Source: Brachionus rotundiformis (taxonomy: Eukaryota; Rotifera; Eurotatoria; Ploima; Brachionidae). Taken from it: DNA of 64,000 nt. The stretch lies in contig JAESIW010000154.1 of assembly GCA_016802295.1 (NCBI GenBank), positions 349,575 to 413,574 of the forward strand. Direction: 5' to 3'. This document shows, in pieces, positions 35,792 to 47,268 of this stretch. How positions within the stretch are numbered: position 1 is the stretch's first letter; the number at the start of each line of letters is the position of its first letter. A program made the translations under genes and the position numbers. Under the pieces are notes generated by a model. That model was given only the letters and a program-made list of their open reading frames with translations. It had not been told where the DNA came from and made no database searches.

Positions 35792-37182
35792 TATCTAAAA
35801 TTTTTTGTTTAAATTTTGTATTTTTCGAGGGTTTTTTTATTAAATTTGTGTGACTTGGTTATAAATAGCTTAACCATGCTGTAAGAAAATTTTTCAAATT
35901 GCATAAGTTTTAAAATTATTTCAAATAAGGTAAACTAAATTTCAAATTAGTTCTATATCAATGTGTTGCTTTCAAATTGTCTTGACAAGCGCTCAATTAT
36001 GGAAAAATATAAGATAGTGTAAAAATTGGATAACTAAAAAGCGTAGGCGATATGAGTTCCCAAATTGGTAAGCCATACAATCAATGTTTTATGCTCTATA
36101 TGCAAATCATATATTTATTGATCCAAAGATTAAGTTTATTGAGTTTTTAATTTTTAATTCAAAATAAAATTATCAGTTTTTTCATTTAAATAAATCAAAA
36201 AATATATATTAATTTTTCTGTGATAAGATTCAACTTCTGATGATAGTTAGCCTAATTTAAATGTTTCTAGAAAGAATCAAGTTTTTACTTGTACCAGATT
36301 TTACCAGCAGTCTGTTTATTTTGAGTTTGTTTAAAAAGATATCAATATAATCATAAATGCTATCACTATTTTTAATTTTTAATTTAAAAAAATTGATCTA
36401 TTAAACATTTTACTTATATCAAAATAAATTTACTCATGAACGATTAAACCATCAATAAATGGTCAAATAGAAAAAGGAAAAATCTAGTGTTAGATGCAGC
36501 CAGGCGAATTCGGTCCATTTGGCGAACGGTTTTAGGCAGCCACTTGGCCGGTCAGCTTGGCGGTCCAAATTTTAGGACCGAACAAAAATACGGCATTAAT
36601 TAAATTTAAAGGAAATAAAAAAAAGATATTTTATTAAATTATTTTATTTTAAAAAAAAAGTTTTAGTTTTTTTTTTCCATTTTTCATATTTTATTTAATC
36701 TAATAATGTCGGTTTTATTTGTTTTTATAAATTTTTAAATAAATCTTTTTTATTTACTTATTTTTTTTTAACAAATAAAATAATTTAATATGATATATTT
36801 TTTTAAATTTTTTTAAACTTAATTAATGCCGTATTTTTATACGATCCTAAAATTGGACCATCAAACTGACCGGCCAAATGACCGCCCGCTTACAGTTTGG
36901 CCGGATTTGGGTCCTTTTGTACGGATTACATGTTCTAATAGTTCCATCAAAAATAAATAAATTATACTTTTGATTAATCATATACTTTATTATTTTTGAA
37001 AATCTTTTGTATCCTCTACAAAATTATTTTAAGTGGTGTCTATTTTAGCTAAACAAAAAATCAATGTCTAGATTAACTTAATATTTTATCTTATAGGTAA
37101 AAAACAATTTAAAAAAATAAACAAATCTAAAATATTAACAATTCTTTTAAGAAAATAAATCACTAAATTATATAAATGATAT
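35792..37182. other. spacer between ValRS and the ankyrin gene
   Basis: Mostly AT-rich with no exon found. It contains the GC-rich foldback element 36510-36925, listed separately. The 3' end of the ankyrin transcript probably lies near 37080-37180. Confidence 0.5.
36510..36925. repeat. foldback/MITE-like element with GC-rich inverted arms
   Basis: The left arm (about 36510-36603) and right arm (about 36821-36925) are imperfect inverted copies. CTTGGCCGGTCAGCTTGG pairs with the complement of CAAACTGACCGGCCAAATG, and AAAAATACGGCATTAAT with ATTAATGCCGTATTTTT. The about 215-bp core is almost pure AT and non-coding. Arms are about 85% alike by eye, so it is older than the Tc1-like element. Ends and target duplication are uncertain. 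Confidence 0.75.
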
Positions 37183-37806
37183 CTACTTTTTCTTTTTTTT
37201 TCCACCGGATTTTTTTTTTCCTTTGGCAGACTTTTTTCCTTTCTTTTTTTTCTTAGCTTTTTTATAAACCTCGCCACCAGTTTTGTCATCTCCATCCGAC
37301 TCTAACTCGCTCAGATTCATCTCCTCATATCTCATAATCATATTATAAATTCTGTCTTCACGAGTCTTCAGCTCGTCCAAATCGACCAGCTTGGATTCAT
37401 TTTCAGCGCTTTTAATTGCATTCAATTGCTTGATATATTCAGGCTCAATAAATTTGTCTTCAAAGTCGCCAACTCCTTTTATTGCATAATCCTTCACAGA
37501 GCTTTTGGTGATTCCAGTCACTTGCTTTGGATCAATTTTGTTCACGCACAAAAGCTTGGACACTTTTTCACTGTTTCCTTGGACAGCAAAGTGAAGGGCG
37601 TTTCGACCACTTTTATCTGTCAAATTTATATTCGCTCCTGCTTCCAGCAGCAATTTGATTATGTCATACTCGCCATTAAGACTGGCTTTCATCAAACCAG
37701 TCTCGCCTTTGGTATCGCGCACATTCACATCAAGTCCCTTGCGTATGTATTTCGATACTACATTGGTCGAGCCGTCCCAACAAGCTTGAAGAAATAAGTT
37801 CTCCAT
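37183..37806 (-). CDS. small ankyrin-repeat protein with lysine-rich tail, 207 aa
   Basis: Single exon. Residues 1-85 form ankyrin repeats (LFLQACWDGSTNVVSKYIRKGLD..., TGLMKASLNGEYDIIKLLLE, NALHFAVQGNSEKVSKLL). Next comes an acidic linker (MNLSELESDGDD), then a C-terminal run of lysines. The tail could be a nuclear-localisation or RNA-binding patch. Such proteins mediate protein binding; the partner is unknown and I do not recognise a named orthologue. It is divergent from BAG1, with 145 bp between start codons. Confidence 0.85.
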   Translation of the reverse strand: MENLFLQACWDGSTNVVSKYIRKGLDVNVRDTKGETGLMKASLNGEYDIIKLLLEAGANINLTDKSGRNALHFAVQGNSEKVSKLLCVNKIDPKQVTGITKSSVKDYAIKGVGDFEDKFIEPEYIKQLNAIKSAENESKLVDLDELKTREDRIYNMIMRYEEMNLSELESDGDDKTGGEVYKKAKKKKKGKKSAKGKKKSGGKKKKK

Positions 37807-37951
37807 TTGTATAAATGCCAGATTTGGTATTGGTATAAACTGTTATTTGAAAACTCTGGTTGCCATGGCAACCAAATAATTTAGAGTAAATAATCAACAC
37901 TAGTTTCATTTAAATTAATTTTAGGATTGTCATTTGAGAAGAAGCAGAAAA
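37807..37951. promoter_or_regulatory. short divergent promoter, ankyrin gene / BAG1
   Basis: Only 145 bp separate the two opposite start codons, so both promoters and 5' leaders must fit here. It contains TGCCATGGCAAC, a small palindrome about midway. Shared regulation is likely but not shown. Confidence 0.6.
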
Positions 37952-38605
37952 ATGGCTAAAAGGTTGTACACCCTTAAACTTGAGATATCCCATGGTTCGG
38001 ATCGGCATGAAGTGTCACTGTATAGCGAAAATCAGCCAACAGTTGGCGAACTTGTCAAAGAGTTAGAGAAAAAAACCCGTGTTCCTTACTCTAAAATTCA
38101 ACTTGTATTCAAAGGACAAAAATTACATCTTTACTCTGACCAGTCTTTGGCAAAGTTTGGCATTTTCTCTGGCAACAAAATTCAAATGATTGGCGAAAGA
38201 GTAAATTTTTAAAACAGAGAAATGTTTAAATGCAAAAAATTGTCATTTTCCTAATTTTAGCTAAGTCCAAGTCAAGATGCTATATTTAGAAGAATTTTAG
38301 GAATTGGCAAAGATGTTGACTTGGTAGTGAAAAGTTTGAACGAATCAGCCAACGAATTCAGTATGATGGAGACTGGTGGCATTGACAAAGTAATGGCCAA
38401 CGAATATTTACCACAAGTTCTAAAGAGAATTCGAGCAATGAGACATGATTTACAGACTTTTTACAATGTTTTAGTCGAAGTTGAAGATGAAAAGTACGAG
38501 ATGCCGGACGATGTTCATAAACACCATGCACATGTTAAACAGTACATAAGCGAAAATATGAAAAAATGTGACAACTTAGATGCCAAAGTTTCCAAGCTCA
38601 TCTAA
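37952..38605 (+). CDS. BAG1: BAG1-like co-chaperone, 197 aa
   Basis: Exons 37952-38200 and 38261-38605, totalling 198 codons. Residues 1-83 form a ubiquitin-like domain (LKLEISHGSDRHEVSLYSE, PTVGELVKELEKKT, KIQLVFKGQKLH, LAKFGIFSGNKIQMIG). The rest is helical and fits a BAG domain (VVKSLNESANEF, FYNVLVEVEDEKYEMP, HHAHVKQYISENMKKCDNL), which binds the Hsp70 ATPase domain and promotes nucleotide exchange. This Ub-like plus BAG order is specific to BAG1. The first ATG is 37952; the frame extends upstream only to a TTG. Its stop lies 54 bp from the stop of the convergent GlcNAc-transferase gene. Confidence 0.85.
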
Positions 38606-38659
38606 AAAAATTTATTCATTCATTCATTCATAAATTTAAATTATTTAAAATAAATTTTT

Positions 38660-41058
38660 CTAAATATTTATTATTTTAATATTTGTTAAAAAGTAATTTC
38701 TATTTGCCAATGTCTGATTTTGGCTGCTCAGGACACGATGTTTAAGGCGTTCTTCCATGCATTGATAACTTATTGGGTCATATGTGATCAAAAATTTGTT
38801 GACAAACAAATGCTCTCTTTGATTCAGAAATGCTAAATCACCTATCGAGTATACACAAATGCTGTGTCGATAGAAACCTTGGCATTTATGACTTGAGCTT
38901 TTCCAGGTAATTGTTCGAATTAACTGCTTATCAACTCTAATTATATCTAAATAAATAATTTTAAAAGCATTTTTAAATTAAAAAGTTCTAAATGTTTTTA
39001 AAATCTACCAATTCCAGAGTAAAAAGCAACCATAGAAACTTTAATGCTGCTTTTTCCACTTCTGCAGAAAATAAGATTGGTTAAATACAACAAAAAATGG
39101 TCGAGATAGAGAAAAATTTGCATATCTGTTAAGGATTTACCAAGACTAGGATTGGTTGCATTTTTCAAACTAAAGAAAAGATACTCGAGATACAAAGTCG
39201 ATCCATATTATAGTACTCTTGTTAACTCTGTTTTATCAAATAGATCTGAATGTTAGAAAATGGCTGATATAGATCTTTGAAAAGTTGAAGTAAGTTATTG
39301 GCTTTGGAAATTTTTTCTATCAGAAAGTAATTAAAAATGAGTAGCTGTACAAAAAACAAGTGCCGAAATGTATTCTTAATTAGGCTAGAGTTGAATTGGA
39401 TACTCAAAGAAAAAAGAAATACTGAAAGAACTTAGTTGACCAAGAGAACAGCTCAAAGTTATCCAAAAAAGCTGAAACCCATTTGAGAGAAAGCTGAAAC
39501 TGGAAAGGGTGGACACCTTTTGTTCCATTGGAAAAAGGAGACGGAATCGAGTTAGTGAATGCTAATGGCAAAGTTATGGAGCTAACTTTATTAGTGAAGT
39601 TGTTGACTAAACATCTGAGTGCATATAATTAAATTTAAACACTTATTAATAGATAACTTGGTCAATAGTGCATTGAATCAGTTTGTAAGACTATATAACA
39701 ATATAACCAAGTAATATGGATATTTTAAATTTTTCGTAGTTTTATTTTTATATCATGATAAATATTGCTTTATATTCTATATATTTTCAGGATCTAAAAT
39801 TTATCACAAAATGAAAACATATTCTGATATTGGTCTCTTATTATTATCAAAAAAAAATATTAATATATCACAAAGAGCAATCAGATAATTGGTCTTAATT
39901 CATATGATTATTTAATGAGAATTTCGGACCACCCTAAAAAGATTTTTAAAAATGATAAAATAAAAAAATATATATTGTTTAAAATGTGAATTAATAAAAA
40001 ATACATACTGCTTGTATTTTTGCTAACATTTAAAAATAAATTATTTTCCAAGCTGGCCCAAAACCTTTCAAAACAAACATGTTTTTCTCTAAATACGAAA
40101 TTTAATAAGCTTACATCTCATCTGGACTGAATGTTGTCTTTAACCATTCAATAAAATCAGCCACCTTTTTGTTTGAGAAAACATTTTCCAAAAAGCCTCT
40201 TTCCATTATATTAAAAGCAGAACCCTTTACCAAACTGATTCCATGCGGTGCACTATTATTCTTCACATATTGTCCTCTCTCAATTTTGAATCTTTTTAAA
40301 TTTTCTCTATAAATAAACTTGTATCTATTTTTCAGAAATTGGTTTAATTTTAAAATATTTATTAAATTAGAGCCATTCAATGAACGAATCATTTGTACCA
40401 TTTCCAAATTGGTTCGCAATGGAAACTCTGTGCTAGCAGTATTTAGCAGATACTTCCAGTTTTTTGATTTCTTGAGCAAATCCTGGATACAATTTAAGTC
40501 AGCTTTGAGTCTGGAGAATCCAGCATAGACAACATATTCAAGTTTGCTTGCTACAAATACATTTTCAAAGCAAGCTGTTATGGATTCAATGGCAGACCTG
40601 AATATGAAGTTGCTTTTCTTGTCTACATGGACACAGTATAAATTATGAGGCCTATAGATAGATTTTAAAAATCGCTCAAACTGCTCAACATGCTGGTAAG
40701 TGAGGATGGTGAAAGCTAGAGGGAAGTCAAACTCTTCTTTAGAGATTAAGTTTGTGGAATATCCACGAATTTTGCGAAAAATTGGGCATTTTTCTTTGGC
40801 AAAAATAAAATTAGAATCAGAAATGAGTTCTTTTTTTGGATCAATGTAGTTAAGCCTTTGATAAGCATTCTTTACTTCAAGTTTGTCATTATCGAATATA
40901 AGTGAACAGTTTACAGTTCGAAATGGCTCTCTTTGGACCTGCTTTATGAAATTATTATCTGGTTTTTTGCTGTTATTTAGTGCTGATTTGTTCCATGTAA
41001 TAAAAAGTAAAATATTGATTAAAATTAAACTAAAAAATAGATAAAGGAGTTCCTTCAT
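38660..41058 (-). CDS. core-2/I-branching beta-1,6-GlcNAc transferase family (GT14)
   Basis: Golgi type II membrane enzyme family that adds branching GlcNAc. The first exon, 41058-40114, is firm: a signal anchor (LLYLFFSLILINILLFITW), then FDFPLAFTILTYQHVEQFERFLKSIYRPHNLYCVHVDKKS, LEYVVYAGFSRLKADLNC, KYLLNTASTEFPLRTN and FSPDEM, the expected order. The last exon, 38946-38660, is also firm: CQGFYRHSICVYSIGDL and HLFVNKFLITYDPISYQCMEERL match the family C-terminus. The middle is unresolved. A piece near 39230-39145 reads GSTLYLEYLFF, resembling the FWATL region, and another lies at about 39066-39015, but I could not join them in one frame. Alternative splice sites or a damaged middle are both possible. 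Confidence 0.8.
39240..40113 (-). other. large intron region of the GT14 gene
   Basis: About 0.9 kb. AT-rich apart from 39400-39625, which is more complex and, read on the plus strand, includes FVPLEKGDGIELVNANGK. This is vaguely like the end of a retrotransposon polyprotein; I cannot confirm that. Confidence 0.4.
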
Positions 41059-41565
41059 TTAAAATATGGTTTATTCTTTTAAAAATATCGAATTTAATTC
41101 TTTTTCATTAGGTTAGAAATATATAATTTTTTTCAATTTATTAATTGAAAAATTTGTTTGGTAAAAAAATATTGAAAAAGATGCATTTTATGGTTGGGTT
41201 ATCACTTAATTGAATTTCTTGGAAAAATTTATTCAATTTTGAGACATTAATTAATTTCAGAAAAGAATTATACCAAGTATTTTTTGAGAAAAAGCTTGCT
41301 ATTACTTTACCTCCGTTCCACAAAATTAATAAAATCTTATTGTAATCCAAAACCTTAATCAGTGACAATCATAATTTTCCAAAGTTTTAGTCCATTAATT
41401 ATACAAAGTAAGTATCCGTAAATTATTCTAAAAATAAAGCTAACCATAGAAAAAAATAAATTATATCTAATAAATGATGTAATGGATTCATTTTTAATTT
41501 AAGATAAAATAAAAGCAATTTAAAAGAATTTATTAAAAAAAGTAAACATTTTTAAATACAATAAA
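41059..41565. other. spacer between two glycosyltransferase genes
   Basis: About 0.5 kb, AT-rich. A minus-strand open frame (41141-41368) has no ATG start and no recognisable domain. It may be a remnant of another glycosyltransferase exon but I cannot support that. Confidence 0.4.
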
Positions 41566-42657
41566 CTAAAGTTTAGATAAATTAAGCTGTCCTTGAGCTG
41601 GAGAGTTCCAGTGAGCTATAAAACTTGAATAGCGACTACTAATGGTAAAATTTTCGGCACACAACAACCAATCTGGCTGCTTTTCAAAAACTTTTAAGCA
41701 ATTTTTATCGGCTGGAAGCGTATCTTGGTACTTGAATATATTAGAATAGTTTAATTTGGCCTTGTAGGCCAAATATCCATTTAAATAAGCAGGTGATATC
41801 TTCATCATGTATGGCGAGCTTAGCGCTGTTTCCCACAGCCTTCTGGCTCCATCCAGACTTATAATCCAGCCCAGATTGGAGCAATATTGACCTGTATACT
41901 GGTCAATAGGGTTTTTTCTTGAACTTGTGTCATTTTTTTTGTTCAAATTAAGTTCTTTAAAAAAAAGGATCAACGCTTTGGCAAAATTCTCATCTGAATA
42001 GCCGCACTGTCCATTGATGGCATACTTTTGCATAATTTCGCTTTTGCCAAGCGATTTGAATTTTTTCAAATTAAGCACAGCTGAATCGGATAAAATAAAG
42101 ACATTTTTCGCTCTTGAGCAATAGGTAAGTGCCCATCTTATTGAAATTAGAGTTTTAGTCGAGGTGTAATTTTCGTGATCTGGCATATTTATTTGGATCA
42201 AGTCTCCATGATTTGAAATCTCATTATTAAGCACTTGGTCCGGTTTGGACATGCCAACTACAAAGAGCAACTTTGAATTCAGTTTTTCCAAATGCTTGGC
42301 CCATGTTGATCTCGAGGCTATGCGGTGCTTGAAATTTTGCGCTTTACTTATGGACACAAGCAAAAAGTCTATCTCGGCTTCATCGTCGAATGGGTCATAT
42401 GAGACACAAAATTTCGAATTGGTTACGACAAATTCGTAGTCCAAATTATTTGCTTCCATTAGCTTTTTTATTTTTTCAGCTCCACCGCTGGCATAATAGT
42501 TGTAATAGTCGGAGCCAAGGCGAAAATATGGAAAATAATACTCAAGGTTTGGATCATTTTTGGATACGTATATGAGAATAAAAGAGAGTATAGATGCGAC
42601 TAGAAGAAGAAAATAGCATCGCCACCATCTGGTCACGGAATAAATTAGGCGTGCCAT
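41566..42657 (-). CDS. GT31-type (beta-1,3-galactosyltransferase-like) protein, 363 aa, DxD motif altered
   Basis: Single-exon gene with a short cytosolic end and a signal anchor (YFLLLVASILSFILIYVS), hence Golgi type II. The middle follows the GT31 pattern: FLLVSISKAQNFKHRIASRSTWA, LLFVVGMSK, EISNHGDLIQINMPDHENYTSTKTL, RWALTYCSRAKNVFILSDSAVLN. At the last position the family has the metal-binding DDD/DxD followed by VF(V)N; here it reads SDSAV, so the usual manganese-binding acid cluster is reduced. The later part (CSNLGWIISLDGARRLWETA, PAYLNGYLAYKAKLNY) also fits. Either a divergent enzyme or an inactive family member. It is next to the GT14 gene, on the same strand. Confidence 0.75.
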   Translation of the reverse strand: MARLIYSVTRWWRCYFLLLVASILSFILIYVSKNDPNLEYYFPYFRLGSDYYNYYASGGAEKIKKLMEANNLDYEFVVTNSKFCVSYDPFDDEAEIDFLLVSISKAQNFKHRIASRSTWAKHLEKLNSKLLFVVGMSKPDQVLNNEISNHGDLIQINMPDHENYTSTKTLISIRWALTYCSRAKNVFILSDSAVLNLKKFKSLGKSEIMQKYAINGQCGYSDENFAKALILFFKELNLNKKNDTSSRKNPIDQYTGQYCSNLGWIISLDGARRLWETALSSPYMMKISPAYLNGYLAYKAKLNYSNIFKYQDTLPADKNCLKVFEKQPDWLLCAENFTISSRYSSFIAHWNSPAQGQLNLSKL

Positions 42658-45127
42658 TTGAGAATTTAAATGGAGCTTTCTTTTTTTTGGATATTCAATT
42701 TTTTAAGACATTAATTTAAAAAATTCAAAATTATTATAATAAAAAAATAATTTATTTTAATTTTTAGATCAAGTTTTAAAATCAGATAAATAGATCTATT
42801 GATTTTGATGGGTTGGTTGCCTATTTTGTCTCTAGATTTTTTAAACAGATGTTAGTTTCGTTTTTTTTTGTGTTGGTTCGTGGATACCTGTTATCTGATA
42901 ACTAGTATTTTAGATAATTTCATTTTGTTTAAAAATTAATATCTATTTTTAAAATGGAGTTTAAGTTAAGTTTTTTTTTTTAAATAAATAAAAAAGTAAT
43001 TAAAATCCTTTGGACAAGACACAACAATTACTAGTGGTTATCTTAAATATTTATGATTTATTTTTAATATTTTTAATCTTATCAGCTTAGAAGGCCAGCA
43101 TTGGTAGTCTTCAAAGATTGGACAAACCTTACCATCTTAATTAGTTTTTTTTTTTATTTTGAATGGTATTTTTGAATAATTTGAAATTATGATAAGGGTT
43201 CGACAAAGATGCAGCCTTTATCAAATTTGAGAGTGTGGTAAGGTGAAAAATTTGAACCAAAGTATTTTATTTTAATATTTTTAATCAAAACATTAGGAAA
43301 AAAATAAAAATAAAGACAATTTTCAAATAGAGACCACTTTTAAATAAAAAAAAACACAATTTTTATTGATTTAACAAAAATTGACAACTTGATAAATAAT
43401 TTTTGCTGGTTTATTGTATCTTTTTATGTTGCAAATATAATTCTTTTAATAAAAGAAAAAAATTAAGCTATTATTATTAAAAATTATTAAATTATCTAAG
43501 AACAAGTAAATAACTCAAAAAAGCCTCTTATCTACTTGAAAACGTGAGTGGGAACTGCCATCTTACTTGATCAATATTTTTTACTTAAAACATTCAAACA
43601 AGGTCAGTTTGGTCAAAAACAGTAGTCTAGTTTTTTACAACCAGAACGACGGGCTCTTTGTTGTACATCCTTTACAGTTTTGGCATATTTTTGTAGATAC
43701 GGGGACCAAACTGGAATAGCATACTCAAAATGAGGTCTCAAAAGACTTAGGTATTTTTATTCAGTAACCATCTATGTCCAAAATTTGATACAATGAAGAA
43801 TTTGACATAATATTTTGGTACTTTTGGAAGCTTGAGAACAAACTTGTCATTTATATGCACAAAGTGGGCATTTGTTTTTTAGTCTATTGAGCAACTTCGA
43901 CTAAAAAAATTGCAGAGAGTAGTGGTCCAAAGATGAAGCCATATGGTGCACCACTGTTAAGAATTATTTTTGTAATTTTGGTTCAATTCTGCTTGGTTCA
44001 AAGTCTCTTTCTCATTAATATATCATAAAAGATCTAACCGAGATTTATTGTCGATTATAAGAGCAAATAATCGAGATTCAGGTGAGAATTCATTAGTAAA
44101 ATATATAAAGATTCGGGAAAGAATCCTTAGGGCTTCTCATTTATTTTCTCATTATTTTTTCTAATTTGGATCTGAGAAAAAATAAAACCCTAAAATAAAA
44201 ATTAACTATTTTCACATTTTTGATCGTAGCTTAAAAAAAATATATAAATAGCTAAAAAAACTAAATTTTTAATATTAATATTGATTGCCAAAAATAAAAT
44301 TAATTAAATAAAATATAAATTAAATTTAAGACCCTATTTATATCAGCATTAACTAAAATTGACTCACTAATTATTGAATCTTTGAGGGTTTTGTAAAAAG
44401 CGTACAAAGTCATAAAATTAATAAATGAATTTAAAACCTCTGGTAAAGATAAAAATTTCTGTTACGCATACCATCAAGAAAAAAGCAAGGCATCTTATAA
44501 GCATAACTTTGGAATGAATCATGATGATCAGAAAAGCAACTTCTTATTAAAAATATGCAATTGATAACTATTTTGATAATTAATTTATTAAAAAATTTGA
44601 AGTAGAGTAATTTGAACAACCATCTCACAAAAAATTAGCAAAATCATAAAAGATGACAAAAAAATACATACTAATCAATACTGAATATGCTAATGGTCAC
44701 ATGGTTTGATATTACATTTGTAGTAGCATCAAAACATCCTAAATTACCAATTTTTCCAGCCGAATACCATGTGTCTTCAATTTAATTTTCTAGAATGACA
44801 AATTTGACCGAAAATTTTGTCATTTATTTATTAAATTTTAGACAACGATTTCTAATTTTATAAATTCACCAACTAAGTGATAATTTCACCTGTTATTTTT
44901 TAATAAGAATAAAAAAAAATAAATTCTTATAAATTAATTTCTCTAAGAAATTTAATTCAAATTTTGTCTAATTAAAGCTCTAACCTATTTAACTAATATT
45001 TGATTATTATTCCAAAAGAAATTAGAATTTTTTATTAAAATTTTTAATTAGTAAAATTAAATTGTTATTTAATTATTAATCTTTTTAAAATCTTCTATTA
45101 ATTGAATAAAATTAAACCTAGAATTAA
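42658..45127. other. 2.5-kb spacer with a LINE relic
   Basis: AT-rich. Apart from the LINE fragment at 43615-44090 I see no gene. A 44431-44628 minus frame starts with a non-ATG-rich context and has no recognisable domain. Confidence 0.5.
43615..44090 (-). mobile_element. LINE relic, reverse-transcriptase fragment
   Basis: Minus-strand conceptual translation contains SGAPYGFIFGPLLSAIFF, the decayed SGVPQGSVLGPLLF motif of non-LTR reverse transcriptases. Further on it reads LRPHFEYAIPVWSPYLQKYA then VQQRARRS, the C-terminal thumb pattern. Frames shift and stops occur, so the copy is dead. Confidence 0.75.
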
Positions 45128-45544
45128 TTACAAAATGGTACATCTTTTTAAAAAGCTGAATTTAGAGGAATATGACAATCTTCTTGGCTCGTTTTGAGTT
45201 TGGTCTGAAGAATTTCCGACAATGGACGAGTTCTTCTGTACAATCTCATTTAGCCTATTTTTATTTGCTCCCTCAACTACCTGGTCAGTTTTTGCTCCAT
45301 TTTTGTACACGACAAAAGTTGGCATTGATCTGACTCCGGCTTTACCAGCTACGTCAGGCAAGTTGTCCACATCTACCTTTAAAAATTGTACATCGGTGTA
45401 AATTTTGGACAAATCCTCAAAATATGGCTTTATTGCTCTACACGGTGGACACCATGATGCCGTAAAGTCAACAATGGTTGCGGCATGGCTTCCAGCGCTT
45501 ATCAATTGATTGAACTCGGCTTCACTTTTAACTTCGACTGCCAT
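45128..45544 (-). CDS. thioredoxin with WCPPC site and C-terminal CaaX box, 138 aa
   Basis: Single coding exon starting MAVEVKSEAEF (ATG at 45544; the upstream in-frame extension begins only at TTG, and a splice acceptor lies just before the ATG, so a 5' UTR intron is likely). Classical thioredoxin fold: VDFTASWCPPCRAIKP, LKVDVDNLPDVAGKAGV, cis-proline in RSMPTFVVYKNG. The redox site is WCPPC rather than WCGPC, as in nucleoredoxin-like proteins. The last 30 residues extend past the fold, are Ser/Arg/Lys-rich, and end KRCTIL, a good CaaX prenylation box (Leu favours geranylgeranyl) after a basic stretch. This implies membrane attachment, unlike ordinary cytosolic thioredoxin. Confidence 0.88.
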   Translation of the reverse strand: MAVEVKSEAEFNQLISAGSHAATIVDFTASWCPPCRAIKPYFEDLSKIYTDVQFLKVDVDNLPDVAGKAGVRSMPTFVVYKNGAKTDQVVEGANKNRLNEIVQKNSSIVGNSSDQTQNEPRRLSYSSKFSFLKRCTIL

Positions 45545-47268
45545 TTTGATATCTAAATTTATGAAAATTAAAAACAAAAAGCTTAATTTTCAAAGGTAAA
45601 ATTTGAGATATGAAGATAAGATTTTTTTGTTTGATTATTGTCTATTAAATAGATACAATAATAGAGAAAATTTTTGAAATTTTTCTGTGATTTTTTGTTT
45701 GCATGATTTAAGAGCTTGATGATAAATAAAGAATTGAATTCCTATGGGTTGATTTTTAAAAATCATAATAATATTGTTTAATTTTTATTCATTATTTTAA
45801 TTGATAAAAATACACAAAGCTATTAATCCACAAATAAACTAGTGAGATGAATTTCCTGTGGTAGTTTTGCTTTTGGATTGTTAATTATAGACTTCTTGTC
45901 AACAAGAAATGAATTGATTGATTAGATTCAAATATATGATTTTAAAAATTTTATTATTAAAAAATATCAAAACTCAAAATTAGCTGCATAATTTATAAAC
46001 GTGAATGATAAAGTCTATACGATCAAACGTAGATAGTTTGTGACAGAAAACAAAAAATACCAAATGAATCATTGCTTTTTTTTTTGTTTCCTGGTCTCGA
46101 AAATTTTAAATATTTCATCTACTTTGATAATTAAAAAAATTCTCTTCAAAAGCTGTAAATAAAAATGCTTTTTCATTATGAAATAGGAAATTTGATTATT
46201 TTTTCTTATGTTTTTACCTTGTGCATTGAATACTTAAAAGTATATTAAAAATTTTCTATATTGATCTATTTCAATCGTATTTATTTGAAAATATTAGCAT
46301 TAATTAGAAAGTACTTATTTAAATAGCTTATGTTTGGCAAATACGTGGTTCTTTTTTCTCACTTTGTGAATCTTAATTTTTTATTTTACCTAGACGATCA
46401 TTATTTAATTTATCCTCTGTTTTTTTATATCACTAAAATAATGTCTGCTTTTTTTTGGAAAAAGCAATTATATTCTTTCCTCAATTATACTAATCAAATA
46501 ATATTTTTATTTAAAAATAGTTTTACAACTTATTTGAATTATAAATTGAAGAGTTTTCATCCTAAAAATATTTTAAGTGCATTTTAACATTTTTGATTAT
46601 TATTCTTAATATTTATATTTACTGATTTTATTTGAATTTTACTATTCTTTATTCAAAATTATAAATTAATATTAATCAAATTCAGCATCAAAATCATAAT
46701 ATTGCCTGATATTTTTTAATTTAGGTAGATAAACCAAGTAATTAGGCTTCATCTTGACATACATACCAATAATGAAGTTGAAATATTAATTATTAGTTAG
46801 TCTTGAAAGATTAAATTAATATTCGGCAAAAAATTTTTAATTTAGGCCTTAGTTATAAAATAGTTCTCAATTTAAAGGATTAATTTAATCAGTTTGAAAT
46901 TTATTTATAACATGAAAAGAACATTTTTACCAAAGTTTGGTAAAGTCATAAAGTCAAAGTTAAGTCAATTGACAAATATTCTCTAAAAAATCTAAAACTG
47001 AATAGGTTTCAACATTTAAGATAAAAAAAATTTAAGTTTAAAAATAATTAAGTCAGCAATCATCTCAATTTAAGTGACCCGTTTTTCACAATTGATGACT
47101 TTACATAAATTTGGTAAACATATTCCAAATTTGTTTTACTGTACAGTCTGTTGTTGGACGCTGTGTCTGAGTTAATGGTTTAAATAATTTATTATTCTTT
47201 GTTTAATATTATAAATATTAAAAAAAATTTAAAAGTAAATAATGATAAATTTATTTCTTTTTTAATAG
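45545..47268. other. spacer between thioredoxin and PANK copy 1
   Basis: 1.7 kb of AT-rich DNA. The plus-strand frame at 46330-46587 is a chance Phe/Leu/Asn-rich opening with no domain. Nothing else supported. Confidence 0.5.

Noticed and set aside
41141..41368. 75-codon minus-strand frame between the two glycosyltransferases
   Set aside because: No ATG start, and no match to the expected sequence of either neighbour.
46330..46587. 85-codon plus-strand frame upstream of PANK copy 1
   Set aside because: Phe/Leu/Tyr/Asn-rich translation of AT-rich DNA, with no motif, no partner exons and no codon-use signal.
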